The position numbers were made by a program, and so were the translations under genes. From Alteromonas portus (GTDB taxonomy: Bacteria; Pseudomonadota; Gammaproteobacteria; Enterobacterales; Alteromonadaceae), in assembly GCF_005117025.1 (NCBI RefSeq), contig NZ_SWCO01000005.1, forward strand, positions 186,001-250,000: DNA of 64,000 bases. Reading direction: 5' to 3'. Position 1 is the stretch's first letter; every line of letters starts with the position of its first letter. Below, piece after piece: positions 9,071 through 18,683 of the stretch. Below the pieces are notes generated by a model. That model saw only the letters and a program-made list of their open reading frames with translations, did not search any database and was not told the DNA's origin.

Positions 9071-9100
9071 CAGATAGCAGAGGGCTTTCTCTGCTATCTG
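9071..9100. terminator. stem-loop between convergent genes (probable bidirectional terminator)
   Basis: A perfect 12-bp inverted repeat (CAGATAGCAGAG / CTCTGCTATCTG) with a GGCTTT loop sits in the 56-bp gap between the Hpt/HD-GYP gene and ntrC. The flanking T-run is weak on the plus strand and better on the minus strand (CTTTT). Confidence 0.7.
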
Positions 9101-9114
9101 GAAAACGCATAGGC

Positions 9115-10524
9115 TTAGTTAACACCTAATTCTTTTAATTTTCTTGTAAGCGTGTTTCTTCCCCATCCTAAACGTTTAGCAGCATCTTGCTTGTGGCCGT
9201 GTGTGTGCTGAAGCGCACGTTCAAGCATAACGCGCTCAAACGTAAGCATCGCGTCATTTAGAATGTTGTGATGGCCGTCGCGAAGCTGTTTGTCGGTCCA
9301 GCTTGCGAGTAAGTCAGGCCAATCACCAGACTCTGCTGTAGGCTTTTCAATACTGCTATCGCTATGAATTTCCGGTGGCAGATCGCTTGGCAGAACTTCC
9401 TGCCCACTTGCCATTACGGTTAACCATCTGCACACGTTTTCAAGCTGTCGAACATTACCCGGCCATGGAAGTTGCGACATGACGCGTTCAGCGTCTTTCG
9501 ATATGCTTTTGGCCTCTACATCGAGTTCTTTAGCTGCTCGACGCAGGAAATGACGAGTGAGTAATGGTATGTCTTCGCGGCGCTCGTTAAGCGATGGCAG
9601 ATGCACACGAATAACGTTTAAGCGGTGGAATAAGTCTTCCCTAAACTTACCTTCAGCAACCCTCTGCTCTAAGTTTTGGTGAGTTGCAGCGATGATACGT
9701 ACGTCTACACTCACCGACTGATGTCCACCAACGCGATAAAACTGACCGTCTGCGAGCACGCGCAGTAGGCGGGTTTGCACATCTAGCGGCATATCACCGA
9801 TTTCGTCTAAGAATAAAGTACCGCCATCGGCTTGCTCAAAGCGGCCCTGACGAGCAGCCTGGGCTCCGGTAAACGCGCCCTTTTCATGTCCGAATAGTTC
9901 AGACTCTACTAAATCGGCGGGAATAGCGGCCATATTTAGCGCAATGAAGGGTTTACTTGCTCTAGGGCTGTGCCTGTGTAGCGCGTGCGCCACAAGTTCT
10001 TTACCCGTACCCGATTGCCCGTTGATAAGCACGCTAATTGAAGATCGAGACAGGCGACCTATGGCACGAAACACTTCCTGCATGGCAGGTGCTTCACCAA
10101 TAATTTCCGTTACTACATCTTCAACTTGTGCTTTAGAAACGGTTGACTGCTCTCTTGCGTGAGCAAGCGCGCGCTGCGTTAAGGTTACCGCCTCGTCAAT
10201 ATCAAAAGGCTTTGGCAAATATTCGAATGCCCCTTTTTGATAAGCATTCACCGCGCTGTCCAAATCTGAATGCGCCGTCATAATAATAACAGGCAGCAGT
10301 GGGTGAGATGCATGTACTTCGTTCAGTAACGTCATGCCGTCCATTTGTGGCATTCTTATATCTGAAATGATGACTTCAGGGGCTTGACCGCTTTGAAGTT
10401 GAAGCAATAAATCTTCAGGGTTTTCAAAACTCAAACAGCTGATATCGGCTGCTTGTAAGGCCTTTTGCAGCACCCAACGAATAGAACTGTCGTCATCGAC
10501 AATCCACACAGACTCATTCGTCAT
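9115..10524 (-). CDS. ntrC: Nitrogen regulator NtrC (sigma-54 enhancer-binding protein)
   Basis: A 469-residue response regulator that activates sigma-54 promoters when nitrogen is limiting. The receiver (about 5-115) has phosphoacceptor Asp55 in [12 protein letters not shown]. The AAA+ domain (about 140-375) carries Walker A GQSGTGKE, the sigma-54 contact loop GAFTGA and the [12 protein letters not shown]alker B. A Fis-type helix-turn-helix ends the protein ([20 protein letters not shown]). Length matches E. coli NtrC. Its start overlaps the end of ntrB by 11 bp, indicating translational coupling. Likely targets in the window are the paired sites upstream of glnA and a site in front of ntrB. 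Confidence 0.97.
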   Translation of the reverse strand: MTNESVWIVDDDSSIRWVLQKALQAADISCLSFENPEDLLLQLQSGQAPEVIISDIRMPQMDGMTLLNEVHASHPLLPVIIMTAHSDLDSAVNAYQKGAFEYLPKPFDIDEAVTLTQRALAHAREQSTVSKAQVEDVVTEIIGEAPAMQEVFRAIGRLSRSSISVLINGQSGTGKELVAHALHRHSPRASKPFIALNMAAIPADLVESELFGHEKGAFTGAQAARQGRFEQADGGTLFLDEIGDMPLDVQTRLLRVLADGQFYRVGGHQSVSVDVRIIAATHQNLEQRVAEGKFREDLFHRLNVIRVHLPSLNERREDIPLLTRHFLRRAAKELDVEAKSISKDAERVMSQLPWPGNVRQLENVCRWLTVMASGQEVLPSDLPPEIHSDSSIEKPTAESGDWPDLLASWTDKQLRDGHHNILNDAMLTFERVMLERALQHTHGHKQDAAKRLGWGRNTLTRKLKELGVN

Positions 10525-11599
10525 CGTCTGTCTCCTTACGATCTATTGGTATGTAAATTACGAACTCAGTGTGACCAGGGTAGCTATCTACATCTATTTT
10601 GCCGCCGTGGTGATTAATAAGGGTTTGTGAGATAGACAAACCCAGCCCAGAGCCATTTTGCTTACTCGTGACCATGGGATAGAAAAGCGTGTCTTTTATT
10701 TCAGCTGGAATGCCCGGGCCGTTATCAATAATTTTAATTTTAGCTACTAGTGCATGACGCTTCGTTTGAATTGTCATTTGGCGTTCTATTCGCGTTATTA
10801 ACTTAATTTGTGGGTTAGGGGTTTGGCTTTCGGTTAATGCCTGAACGCTGTTTCGCACAATATTGAGTACCGCTTGCTGGATCATGTCTGGGTCTAGCAT
10901 GAGCGGTGGAATACTCGGATCGTAATCGCGAACTATAGTAATAGGATTGTCTGAGTCAAAGCGCATTAAGCTGCGTATTTTTTCAAGCGCTTGATGCACA
11001 TTACTTTCTTCAAACCGAGGCAACGAATTTGGACCTAGTAGGCGGTCAACTAAGTTTCGTAAACGATCCGATTGCTCGATGATCATGCGCGTAAACTCTT
11101 TGTGATCTTCTGATAGCTCTTTTTCTAATAGCTGGGCTGCGCCTCGAATCCCGCCTAGTGGATTCTTTATCTCGTGGGCTAAACCCCTTACTAACTCTCG
11201 TGCAGCATAATGCTGTGCGTTTTGTAAATTCTCTCGAGAAATTCGTTTTTGCTGGTCAATCTTTTTTACTTCAAACAACAGCCTGGGACCGTCTTCAAAG
11301 TGTAAATTTGTGACGGTTAAGTCGGCGGAGACATAACGGTTATCTCTAAATGCCAATTTGATTTCATTTTCTGTGAAATCCTCCCCCTTCCTGATGGCGG
11401 CCTTAAGGCGAGTGGTCTCAATTGTGCCAGGCAGGAAAAAGTCTTGAAGTGGGTGCCCAATAAGTTGCTTCAACCCCGTTTCAAATAGAGCTTCGCCCGC
11501 ATGGTTGGCATAAACAATAGTAAGTTTATTGTCTACCATCACCAATGCGGTATTAAGGCTATTAATAAGCTGTTGTGTTTCTAACTCGGTGGAATGCAT
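10514..11599 (-). CDS. ntrB: Nitrogen sensor kinase NtrB
   Basis: A 361-residue cytoplasmic histidine kinase/phosphatase that phosphorylates NtrC; in known systems it is controlled by PII. It has an N-terminal PAS domain (about 5-115), the H box RGLAHEIKNPLGG, and an ATPase domain with NIVRNSVQAL, DNGPGIP and GSGLGLSIS boxes. The ATG at 11599 follows AAAGGAG; a GTG at 11620 lies within that ribosome site and is rejected. It overlaps ntrC by 11 bp. A near-perfect NtrC-type palindrome lies just upstream of the ribosome site, suggesting autoregulation. Confidence 0.96.
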   Translation of the reverse strand: MHSTELETQQLINSLNTALVMVDNKLTIVYANHAGEALFETGLKQLIGHPLQDFFLPGTIETTRLKAAIRKGEDFTENEIKLAFRDNRYVSADLTVTNLHFEDGPRLLFEVKKIDQQKRISRENLQNAQHYAARELVRGLAHEIKNPLGGIRGAAQLLEKELSEDHKEFTRMIIEQSDRLRNLVDRLLGPNSLPRFEESNVHQALEKIRSLMRFDSDNPITIVRDYDPSIPPLMLDPDMIQQAVLNIVRNSVQALTESQTPNPQIKLITRIERQMTIQTKRHALVAKIKIIDNGPGIPAEIKDTLFYPMVTSKQNGSGLGLSISQTLINHHGGKIDVDSYPGHTEFVIYIPIDRKETDDDE

Positions 11600-11615
11600 C
11601 CGAGCTCGTCTCCTT

Positions 11616-11632
11616 TGCACTATAATTGTGCA
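11616..11632 (-). promoter_or_regulatory. NtrC-binding site in front of ntrBC
   Basis: TGCACTATAATTGTGCA has two perfect half sites (TGCAC / GTGCA) at the 17-bp spacing of NtrC sites. It ends 17 bp before the ntrB start codon and overlaps a TATAGT that could be a -10 element on the minus strand, a position suited to repression as at the enteric glnL promoter. Confidence 0.7.
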
Positions 11633-11729
11633 TTGTAGCTTGCAATGCTGCGTTACGCGAATAAAGAGCTCAAGAAGAAATGTTCACTGAACCTCTATGG
11701 TGCGCATACATAACAATGGTTGCACGCTA

Positions 11730-12383
11730 TTAGTTATTAATTAACGCCGATGCCTGATGTAGGTAAAGGGTTTGTACTGGAGACGATGCAAGAGTCTTGC
11801 CCGTATTGTTGGTTAGTTCAACTTTATAAGTGTGTGCCCCACGATGGATACCAGATAGTTTAAAAACACCTGAACTATTGCTAACTAATGGGGCGTCATC
11901 AAATATTAATCGGTAGATTGGCGCTTTCTGTGCACCAGGTTGTGCGGCAGAGATTGTGATTTCACCCAAATTATTTCGAATTGTCGCTTCTGGTGCAGGA
12001 GATTTTATTACTACGCGATAATTCGGTTTTGGTGCTACAGGCTTGGGTGACGGAAGTGGGGAAACCTTAGGCGCGGTTACGACATTTTGTGTCTTACCAT
12101 CGAACGCTAATGGCTCTGCATTTCTCTGTGGCTTATCGGTGTAAGTCACTACGCCGTCTTTTCCAATTACCTTATAGATTGTCATTTTAGAAGAAGAGGT
12201 TGCAGCGGTAGGGGTGCTAGCACTCTGTGGTGCTACATTATTTTGTGAGTCTTTTTGTGTTTCCTGCAGCGTAATCTGTCGTTCGCTATCTTGATTAAGC
12301 GCAGCGGCTTGTGGTGAAAGCAACCCATAACAACTAACTGATAGCAGTGAAATTAAGCAGAAGTTTCGCGTCATCTTTTGCAC
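11730..12383 (-). CDS. DUF4124 domain exported protein
   Basis: A 217-residue exported protein with a signal peptide (hydrophobic core LISLLSVSCYGLL, cleavage near QAAA). A DUF4124 motif lies at about 67-85 (MTIYKVIGKDGVVTYTDKP); in this family the small domain is thought to sit in the periplasm or envelope. A Pro/Lys linker and a beta-rich C-terminal domain follow, resembling an Ig-like fold. The start is either the GTG at 12383 (AGG 9 bp upstream) or the ATG at 12374. Genes of this family often lie between glnA and ntrB in gammaproteobacteria, as here; its role in nitrogen metabolism is unproven. Confidence 0.8.
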   Translation of the reverse strand: MQKMTRNFCLISLLSVSCYGLLSPQAAALNQDSERQITLQETQKDSQNNVAPQSASTPTAATSSSKMTIYKVIGKDGVVTYTDKPQRNAEPLAFDGKTQNVVTAPKVSPLPSPKPVAPKPNYRVVIKSPAPEATIRNNLGEITISAAQPGAQKAPIYRLIFDDAPLVSNSSGVFKLSGIHRGAHTYKVELTNNTGKTLASSPVQTLYLHQASALINN

Positions 12384-12556
12384 GTGTTATTACCTAATTA
12401 ACCTGTTTTGAAGGGTGCTAACTGATTACCATGGCTTATCGCATATGTGATTGGCTAATTCAGAATAGATGTAGCATGCAATGAAATATACCGAAAACGT
12501 AATCTTTGTAAGTACTTCTTAATAATGAATAAGGACATAGTAGATAATTAGCGCGC

Positions 12557-12583
12557 ATAAAAAAAGCCCGCATTGCGGGCTTT
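12557..12583 (-). terminator. glnA terminator
   Basis: On the minus strand, AAAGCCCGC and GCGGGCTTT pair (9 bp, 3-nt loop) and are followed by a run of seven T. It lies 27 bp after the glnA stop codon and separates glnA from the DUF4124-ntrBC unit. Confidence 0.9.
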
Positions 12584-12609
12584 AGTATAAATCGCTATAC
12601 AGAGTGAAA

Positions 12610-14019
12610 TTACACGCTGTAGTACATGTCAAACTCAACAGGGTGAGTAGTCATGTTAAGTTTAGTTACTTCTTCAGACTTAAGGTCGATGTATGCATCA
12701 ATCATGTCGTCAGTCATAACGCCACCGGCTTTAAGGAAGTCACGGTCGTTATCAAGAGCTTCAAGCGCCATTTCTAGCGAGCTTGCAACTGTTGGAATTT
12801 CAGCAGCTTCTTCTGGCGGTAGGTCGTACAAGTCTTTATCCATTGAATCACCAGGGTGGATCTTGTTCTTAATACCGTCGATACCTGCCATAAGCATAGC
12901 GGTGAACGCTAGGTATGGGTTAGCTGTTGGGTCAGGGAAACGTACTTCAATACGACGTGCTTTATCGCTAGTTACGTGAGGAATACGAATAGACGCAGAA
13001 CGGTTACGTGCAGAGTATGCAAGCATTACCGGTGCTTCGAATCCAGGAACTAGACGCTTGTATGAGTTAGTAGAAGCGTTAGCAAACGCGTTGATTGCAC
13101 GCGCGTGCTTGATGATACCACCAATGTAGTAAAGTGCTTCTTCAGAAAGACCTGCGTACTTGTCACCTGCAAAGATGTTTACGCCATCTTTAGAGATAGA
13201 TTGGTGACAGTGCATACCAGAACCGTTATCGCCAACAAGCGGCTTAGGCATAAAGGTAGCTGTTTGACCGTATGCATGTGCAACGTTGTGAACAACATAC
13301 TTGTAAACTTGGATTTCGTCAGCTTTCTTAACTAGCGTATTGAATTGGCAAGCAATTTCGTTTTGGCCAGCAGTTGCTACTTCGTGGTGGTGCGCTTCGA
13401 TAACAAGGCCCATCTCTTCCATAACTAGACACATTGCAGCACGGATATCGTGAGCAGAGTCTACTGGAGGCACTGGGAAGTAACCGCCTTTAACGCCAGG
13501 GCGGTGTGCCATGTTGCCGCCTTCGAACTCTTCGCCCGAGTTCCACTTAGCTTCAGCAGCGTCGATCTTGTAGAAAGAGCCCGCCATGTCAGTGTGAAAG
13601 CGTACGTCATCAAAAAGGAAAAACTCTGGCTCTGGGCCAAAGAAACATGTGTCACCGATGCCAGTTGATTTTAGGAATTCTTCAGCACGACGAGCAACTG
13701 AACGTGGGTCACGCTCATAACCTTCCATTGTAGAAGGCTCAACCACGTCACAGCGGATATTTACTTGAGTTTCTTCAGCGAAAGGGTCAACTACGCAGCT
13801 GTCAGCATCTGGAAGAAGAACCATGTCTGATTCGTTGATGCCTTTCCAGCCAGCGATTGAAGAACCGTCGAACATTTTACCTTCTTCGAAAAACTCTTCA
13901 TCAACAACGCTCGCAGGGATAGATACGTGTTGTTCTTTACCCTTGGTATCGGTAAAACGTAAATCTACAAACTTCGCTTCACTTTCTTTAATCAGCTCTA
14001 ATGCCTTTTCTACTGACAT
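12610..14019 (-). CDS. glnA: Glutamine synthetase, type I
   Basis: A 469-residue dodecameric enzyme making glutamine from glutamate, ammonia and ATP, the entry step of nitrogen assimilation. It has the N-terminal beta-grasp domain with [12 protein letters not shown], the catalytic core ([29 protein letters not shown], the [10 protein letters not shown] strand) and the adenylylation loop [10 protein letters not shown] with Tyr398, matching the modified tyrosine of E. coli. It is therefore the GlnE-regulated class. GGAGG precedes the ATG. Upstream are a sigma-54 promoter and two NtrC sites, and typA is divergent, as in enteric bacteria. Confidence 0.99.
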   Translation of the reverse strand: MSVEKALELIKESEAKFVDLRFTDTKGKEQHVSIPASVVDEEFFEEGKMFDGSSIAGWKGINESDMVLLPDADSCVVDPFAEETQVNIRCDVVEPSTMEGYERDPRSVARRAEEFLKSTGIGDTCFFGPEPEFFLFDDVRFHTDMAGSFYKIDAAEAKWNSGEEFEGGNMAHRPGVKGGYFPVPPVDSAHDIRAAMCLVMEEMGLVIEAHHHEVATAGQNEIACQFNTLVKKADEIQVYKYVVHNVAHAYGQTATFMPKPLVGDNGSGMHCHQSISKDGVNIFAGDKYAGLSEEALYYIGGIIKHARAINAFANASTNSYKRLVPGFEAPVMLAYSARNRSASIRIPHVTSDKARRIEVRFPDPTANPYLAFTAMLMAGIDGIKNKIHPGDSMDKDLYDLPPEEAAEIPTVASSLEMALEALDNDRDFLKAGGVMTDDMIDAYIDLKSEEVTKLNMTTHPVEFDMYYSV

Positions 14020-14086
14020 CGTGTCCTCCAGGTTTAATGTAAAAATGCGGAATGATCAGCTTCACTCCAACAGTGGCAAAAGTGAA

Positions 14087-14102
14087 AGCGATTATCATGC
14101 CA
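14087..14102 (-). promoter_or_regulatory. sigma-54 promoter of glnA
   Basis: On the minus strand TGGCATGATAATCGCT matches TGGCAC-N5-TTGCW, with GG and GC separated by exactly 10 bp. The predicted start of transcription is near 14076, about 57 bp before the glnA ATG. Confidence 0.75.
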
Positions 14103-14164
14103 TCTATATGTGTGCCGATTTCTGTGGCATAGACGGCCATCTATCACTTCCATTTGAAATAAAA

Positions 14165-14181
14165 TGCACCACAATGATGCA
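14165..14181. promoter_or_regulatory. NtrC-binding site 1 of glnA
   Basis: TGCACCACAATGATGCA resembles the 17-bp NtrC palindrome, with one half site perfect and the other differing by one base. It lies about 90-105 bp upstream of the predicted sigma-54 start, the usual enhancer distance. Confidence 0.7.
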
Positions 14182-14185
14182 GTGG

Positions 14186-14202
14186 TGCACCATTGTGGTG
14201 TT
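14186..14202. promoter_or_regulatory. NtrC-binding site 2 of glnA
   Basis: TGCACCATTGTGGTGTT is a second 17-bp NtrC-like site. Its start is 21 bp from that of site 1, i.e. two helical turns on the same DNA face, which suits cooperative oligomer assembly. The rest of the 456-bp glnA-typA gap (14203-14475) is AT-rich and presumably holds the typA promoter; a TACAAT at about 14370 is a possible -10. Confidence 0.65.
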
Positions 14203-14475
14203 TTTGCTCAGTTGTACGTCAATCAGCCTAGATTACTTTGTAATGTATAGCCACCTATTATGATCAATTCAGTGCAATAGCATTGTCTATTTGTTAATCA
14301 AGTGTTGGAAAACCAATAAAACTCGTTTCCATTAAAAAAAAGATGCGCAAACGTCGTGGTTTTTCTGTACAATCCGCGCAAATTTCTCTATCTGCATTTT
14401 TTTGCAACAAATCTAACGCATACTCCTTTCCACTGAATTGAAGTAGACGTTGATTTACACAGGCTCTATATAAGC

Positions 14476-16308
14476 ATGAATACCACTGATATTAATAAAT
14501 TGCGTAATATCGCAATCATCGCCCACGTTGACCACGGTAAAACCACCCTGGTAGACAAACTGTTACAGCAGTCTGGCACCCTTGAATCTCGAGGCGAGCA
14601 AGAAGAGCGCGTAATGGACTCGAACGACATCGAGAAAGAACGTGGCATTACCATCCTAGCTAAGAACACAGCGATTAACTGGAACGACTACCGTATTAAC
14701 ATCGTAGATACTCCAGGACACGCTGACTTCGGTGGTGAAGTAGAGCGTGTAATGTCGATGGCTGACTCTGTACTTCTACTTGTAGATGCGCAAGAAGGTC
14801 CGATGCCACAAACTCGTTTCGTTACGCAAAAGGCATTTGCTCAAGGTCTTAAGCCAATTGTTGTTATCAACAAAATCGACAAGCCTGGTGCGCGTCCTGA
14901 CTGGGTTATGGATCAAGTTTTCGACCTATTCGACAACCTAGGTGCAACTGACGAACAGCTAGATTTCCAAGTTGTTTATGCGTCTGCACTTAACGGTTGG
15001 GCATCACTAGACGCAGATACTAAAGAAGACGATATGACGGCGTTGTTCCAAACTATCGTTGACCAAGTTTCTCCACCTGATGCAGATATCGATGGCGCAT
15101 TCCAAATGCAGATCTCTCAGCTTGACTACAACTCATACGTGGGTGTAATCGGCGTAGGTCGTGTTAAGCGTGGTTCTGTTAAGCCTAACCAACAAGTAAC
15201 GGTTGTTACTGCCGATGGCAAGAAGCGCAACGGTAAAGTTGGCTTGGTATATGGTTATCTTGGTCTTGCTCGTCACGAAGTTGAATCTGCGCACGCGGGT
15301 GACATCATTGCAATTACAGGTCTTGGCGAGCTTAAGATCTCTGACACAATCTGCGACGTGAACACAGTAGAAGCGCTTCCTCCACTAACGGTTGACGAGC
15401 CTACAGTAACCATGACGTTCCAGGTAAATACGTCACCGTTTGCAGGTAAAGAAGGTAAGTACGTAACTTCACGTAACATCCTTGAGCGCCTTAAAGACGA
15501 ACTAGTTCATAACGTTGCACTTCGCGTTGAAGAAATGCCTGATCCTGACAAGTTCCGCGTATCTGGTCGTGGTGAACTTCACCTTGGTATTCTTATCGAG
15601 AACATGCGTCGTGAAGGTTACGAGCTTGCAGTGTCACGTCCAGAAGTAATTCTGAAAGAAGTTGACGGCGCAACGCAAGAACCATATGAAACCTTGACTA
15701 TCGACTGTGAAGAGCAGCACCAGGGTTCAATCATGGAGCAGCTTGGTCTGCGTAAAGCGGAAATGACTGATATGTCTCCAGATGGTAAAGGTCGTGTACG
15801 TATCGACTTTATCATTCCAAGCCGTGGTCTAATTGGTTTCCAAACAGAGTTCATGACGTTGACGTCAGGTTCTGGTTTGCTATACCACACATTCGATCAC
15901 TATGGTCCGTACAAAGGCGGTATCATTGGTAAGCGTAAGAACGGTGTACTTATTGCCAACGCAAATGGTAAAGCACTAACTAACGCGCTGTTTAACCTTC
16001 AAGAACGCGGTCGCCTATTTATCGGTCACGGTGTTGAAGTTTATGAAGGTATGGTTATCGGTATTCACAGCCGTGACAACGACCTTACTGTAAACGCGCT
16101 TAAGGGTAAGCAGCTTACTAACGTTCGTGCATCAGGTACTGACGAAGCGCAAACACTTGTTCCGCCTATCAGAATGTCACTTGAGCAAGCGCTTGAGTTC
16201 ATCGATGACGACGAACTAGTAGAAGTTACGCCTGAGTCTATCCGTATTCGTAAGAAGCTTCTTACAGAAAACGAGCGTAAGCGTGCATCACGTGCGCCTA
16301 AGTCTTAA
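14476..16308 (+). CDS. typA: Ribosome-associated GTPase TypA/BipA
   Basis: A 610-residue translational GTPase of the EF-G/LepA superfamily that binds the ribosome and assists 50S assembly and stress adaptation. The G motifs are in order: [10 protein letters not shown] (P-loop), ERGITI (switch I), [12 protein letters not shown] and NKIDKPGA. Domain II, an EF-G-like domain III/V ([18 protein letters not shown]) and the TypA-specific C-terminal domain follow. Length is normal. It is divergent from glnA, the conserved enterobacterial and Alteromonas arrangement. No strong Shine-Dalgarno is visible before the ATG. Confidence 0.98.
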   Translation: MNTTDINKLRNIAIIAHVDHGKTTLVDKLLQQSGTLESRGEQEERVMDSNDIEKERGITILAKNTAINWNDYRINIVDTPGHADFGGEVERVMSMADSVLLLVDAQEGPMPQTRFVTQKAFAQGLKPIVVINKIDKPGARPDWVMDQVFDLFDNLGATDEQLDFQVVYASALNGWASLDADTKEDDMTALFQTIVDQVSPPDADIDGAFQMQISQLDYNSYVGVIGVGRVKRGSVKPNQQVTVVTADGKKRNGKVGLVYGYLGLARHEVESAHAGDIIAITGLGELKISDTICDVNTVEALPPLTVDEPTVTMTFQVNTSPFAGKEGKYVTSRNILERLKDELVHNVALRVEEMPDPDKFRVSGRGELHLGILIENMRREGYELAVSRPEVILKEVDGATQEPYETLTIDCEEQHQGSIMEQLGLRKAEMTDMSPDGKGRVRIDFIIPSRGLIGFQTEFMTLTSGSGLLYHTFDHYGPYKGGIIGKRKNGVLIANANGKALTNALFNLQERGRLFIGHGVEVYEGMVIGIHSRDNDLTVNALKGKQLTNVRASGTDEAQTLVPPIRMSLEQALEFIDDDELVEVTPESIRIRKKLLTENERKRASRAPKS

Positions 16309-16336
16309 TTTTTTCTAAGACTTAAATCGATTTTAA

Positions 16337-16366
16337 AAATGCCAGCTTCTGCTGGCATTTTTTATT
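16337..16366 (+). terminator. typA terminator
   Basis: AAATGCCAGC and GCTGGCATTT form a 10-bp perfect stem with a TTCT loop, followed by a T-rich run, 29 bp after the typA stop. Confidence 0.92.
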
Positions 16367-16541
16367 TTATTTCCTGAAGAATTTTGCCTGAAAATTTTCA
16401 AATCGTGTAACAACTTACACACCGCCACTCCTATTAAAAAAGCTGCTTTTTAGCATTATCATCGAAACGTTATAAAAAGTTTAAATATCGACCAAAGGTT
16501 AGTGGTTAAAAGCGTTCAGAGACTCTATGCTTGAAAATATC

Positions 16542-16596
16542 AGTCCGTATAGATCAATACTCGCTCAGCGAGAGTGAGCATTTATCTATGCGGATT
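16542..16596. other. 55-nt strong stem-loop of unknown role
   Basis: In the 371-bp gap between typA and the lone receiver gene, a 13-bp pairing (AGTCCGTATAGAT with ATCTATGCGGATT, two G-U pairs) encloses an inner self-complementary part (GCTCA/TGAGC or CTCGCT/AGCGAG). There is no T-run, so it is not a classical terminator. It could be a leader structure of the receiver gene 84 bp downstream, a small RNA or a relic repeat. The rest of the gap shows nothing I can name. Confidence 0.5.
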
Positions 16597-16679
16597 GGTA
16601 TAATTGACTGATGCCTTAACACGCAAGCTAAGTCGTTGTAATATTTACATCTAATGACCTAACAAAAAGGGGAAGGGTA

Positions 16680-17057
16680 GTGTTTTCTGTAGCAGTAGTA
16701 GAAGATGATCCTATCACGCTTGACCTTATCACTGACGCGTTGGAAACGCAGTTAGACGCTACCGTATATCCGTTCACGCGTAGTAAGTTTGCAAGGGATT
16801 TTTTGCTGCAACAAACCGCGGAATCTATCAGCTTGATCATCAGTGACCAAGTAATGCCGGATTATGATGGACTGAGTCTTCTAAAAACTTGTCAGTCGTC
16901 GGGTTTAAATGTTCCATTTTTACTCATTACTGCCGACCCCAATAAAGAGTTAGTGATAGAAGCGCGTAAGCTGCAAGTCACCGGTTTTTTGGCTAAGCCA
17001 CTCAATATGGAAGAGCTAGTTCAAAAATCGAAAGAGGCGGTGTCGCACGCCAGCTAA
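16680..17057 (+). CDS. Single-domain response regulator (receiver only)
   Basis: A 125-residue CheY-type receiver with no output domain. The acidic pocket is VVEDDP near the N-terminus, the phosphoacceptor Asp lies in SDQVMPDYDG, the Thr is in FLLITADPN and the Lys in GFLAKPLNM. The start is a GTG preceded by a strong purine-rich site (GGGGAAGGG). Such proteins relay phosphate or bind partners directly. No kinase gene is adjacent. It stands alone between typA and the patB-type gene, with a notable stem-loop upstream. Confidence 0.88.
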   Translation: MFSVAVVEDDPITLDLITDALETQLDATVYPFTRSKFARDFLLQQTAESISLIISDQVMPDYDGLSLLKTCQSSGLNVPFLLITADPNKELVIEARKLQVTGFLAKPLNMEELVQKSKEAVSHAS

Positions 17058-17323
17058 GCCTACAGGTTGTTTCACATTTGATGTATCGCACGTTAAATGT
17101 ATGCATGTGGGTCAAAATCGACTTTGGAGTTAATTCTATCGATGTAAAACGCGATAGGTACAGCAAAGTACGTAATATCTTTGATTTTATTGAAGTGTTA
17201 CTTTATCTCTAATTAAGTACATTTCGATATAGCAAATTCGAGTTAATTCATCTCACGCCCCTAGTTTATGAGGCGCTAAAATTCTACACTGTTGGCATAA
17301 GTTTTTATGCAACAGGATGTAAT

Positions 17324-18499
17324 GTGAGCGCCTTATTCGATAATACCCCACCTAGAAAAGACACGTTTTCGTTTAAATGGCAAAAGTACAAAGGAAAAGA
17401 CATCATTCCTGCGTGGGTTGCTGATACCGAGTTTCGTTGCGCGCAGCCAATTCTAGACGCCATTTCGGGTCAGGTTGAACATGGCAACATGGGTTACATA
17501 CTGCCCGCACATCACGAAGGTGCCATTCAGGCTGTAGTGAGGTGGCTTAAAGATAAGCATAGTTGGGAAATTCAACCCGAGTGGCTAGTGTGGACTCCTG
17601 GCGTTGTGCCAGCGTTTAACGTAGCGTGTAAAGCGTATTGTGAACCCGGTGATAAAGTACTTATTCAAACACCTAATTATCCGCCTCTACTGGCTGCCCC
17701 AAGATTAAATGGTCTTGAACGAGTAGATATAGGCACGGTAGTGCAAAATGCCGACGGCACGAGTTCTGATAATATTTCAGGTGTAGAAGGTGCGCGCTAT
17801 ACGTTAGATTTTGAGGCGTTAGAAAGAGAAGCTGCCGATCCTAAATGTAAGCTATTTATTCTTTGTAACCCGATGAACCCGGTAGGTTCGGTGCTTAGTA
17901 AAGCTGAATTAGATCGCATTGCTGAGATTTGTAACGCGAACAACGTTAAGCTTTGCTCTGATGAAATTCACTGCGACCTTATTCTAGAAGATGGCAAACA
18001 GCACATACCGGCGGGCCGCGAGTCCAATCTTGCTGAAAATAGCGTTACGCTAATGGCTGCCAGTAAAACATTTAATATTGCTGGCTTAGGTACGTCTTTT
18101 GCCATTATTCCTAATCGTCAACTGCGTCAGGCATTTACCAACGCCGCCGCGGGCATCGTACCTTGGGTTACTGTATTGGGGTTAGCGGCAACAGAAGCAG
18201 CATTCACACAATGTGACGAGTGGCATCAGCAGCAACTTACCTACTTGCGTGAAAACAGAGACATGGTGTTTAACACAGTAAACAGCATTGACGGCCTTAA
18301 AATGCTAAAGGCTGATGCGACGTTCCTTGCGTGGGTCGACGCCAGCGGGCTAGGTGTAGAAAACGTTCAGCAGTGGGCCGAAGAGAAGGGCGTAGGTCCC
18401 TCACCAGGCATCGACTTTCACAAGGCAGATCATTTCAGAATTAACTTTGGCTGCAGTAAAGCGATGCTCCAAGATATTCTTCAACGCCTCGCCAGCTAA
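17324..18499 (+). CDS. PatB/MalY-type PLP-dependent C-S lyase
   Basis: A 391-residue fold-type I PLP enzyme of the MalY/PatB group, which usually cleaves cystathionine or other cysteine conjugates (beta-lyase) and resembles aminotransferases. Visible motifs: WVADTEFRCAQPI at the N-terminus, the substrate-side NPMNPVGSVLSKAEL, CSDEIHCDLI with the PLP-contacting Asp, and the Schiff-base lysine in AASKTFNIAGLG (Lys248). The start is a GTG with AGGA upstream. It is followed by GGGGTCAGAGTA repeats and a stem-loop. The exact substrate is unknown. Confidence 0.9.
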   Translation: MSALFDNTPPRKDTFSFKWQKYKGKDIIPAWVADTEFRCAQPILDAISGQVEHGNMGYILPAHHEGAIQAVVRWLKDKHSWEIQPEWLVWTPGVVPAFNVACKAYCEPGDKVLIQTPNYPPLLAAPRLNGLERVDIGTVVQNADGTSSDNISGVEGARYTLDFEALEREAADPKCKLFILCNPMNPVGSVLSKAELDRIAEICNANNVKLCSDEIHCDLILEDGKQHIPAGRESNLAENSVTLMAASKTFNIAGLGTSFAIIPNRQLRQAFTNAAAGIVPWVTVLGLAATEAAFTQCDEWHQQQLTYLRENRDMVFNTVNSIDGLKMLKADATFLAWVDASGLGVENVQQWAEEKGVGPSPGIDFHKADHFRINFGCSKAMLQDILQRLAS

Positions 18500-18503
18500 A
18501 AAT

Positions 18504-18522
18504 TGGGGTCAGAGTACTTTTT
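18504..18522 (+). repeat. GGGGTCAGAGTA repeat, copy 1
   Basis: TGGGGTCAGAGTACTTTTT begins five bases after the PatB-type gene's stop codon. This motif type is, as I recall, dispersed in marine gammaproteobacteria and linked with REP-associated (RAYT) transposases; none is in this window. Confidence 0.7.
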
Positions 18523-18533
18523 CAGCCCCAAAA

Positions 18534-18552
18534 TGGGGTCAGAGTACTTTTT
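18534..18552 (+). repeat. GGGGTCAGAGTA repeat, copy 2
   Basis: An identical 19-bp copy in direct orientation, exactly 30 bp from the first. The CCCCA before it can pair with its own TGGGG (loop AAA) to form a small hairpin. Confidence 0.7.
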
Positions 18553-18566
18553 GTAACTACGCTTTC

Positions 18567-18600
18567 TATTAAAAAGGGCCAAAGTATTACTTTGGCCCTT
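18567..18600. terminator. stem-loop terminator between convergent genes
   Basis: AAGGGCCAAAGT and ACTTTGGCCCTT form a 12-bp perfect stem with an ATT loop (18574-18600). On the minus strand it is followed by TTTTTAAT, so it is best placed as the terminator of the Nramp-like gene; it may also stop plus-strand transcripts. Confidence 0.8.
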
Positions 18601-18683
18601 CTCATATGCAGTTATTTTGTTAGTAACGAAATTTCACTGTTACCTGCGAGTGCACACTGCAAAGCTATACAAAGGAAGAAAGT

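Noticed and set aside
13450-14263. Plus-strand frames within and upstream of glnA
   Set aside because: They mirror the glnA coding sequence or cover the sigma-54/NtrC region; no coding evidence.
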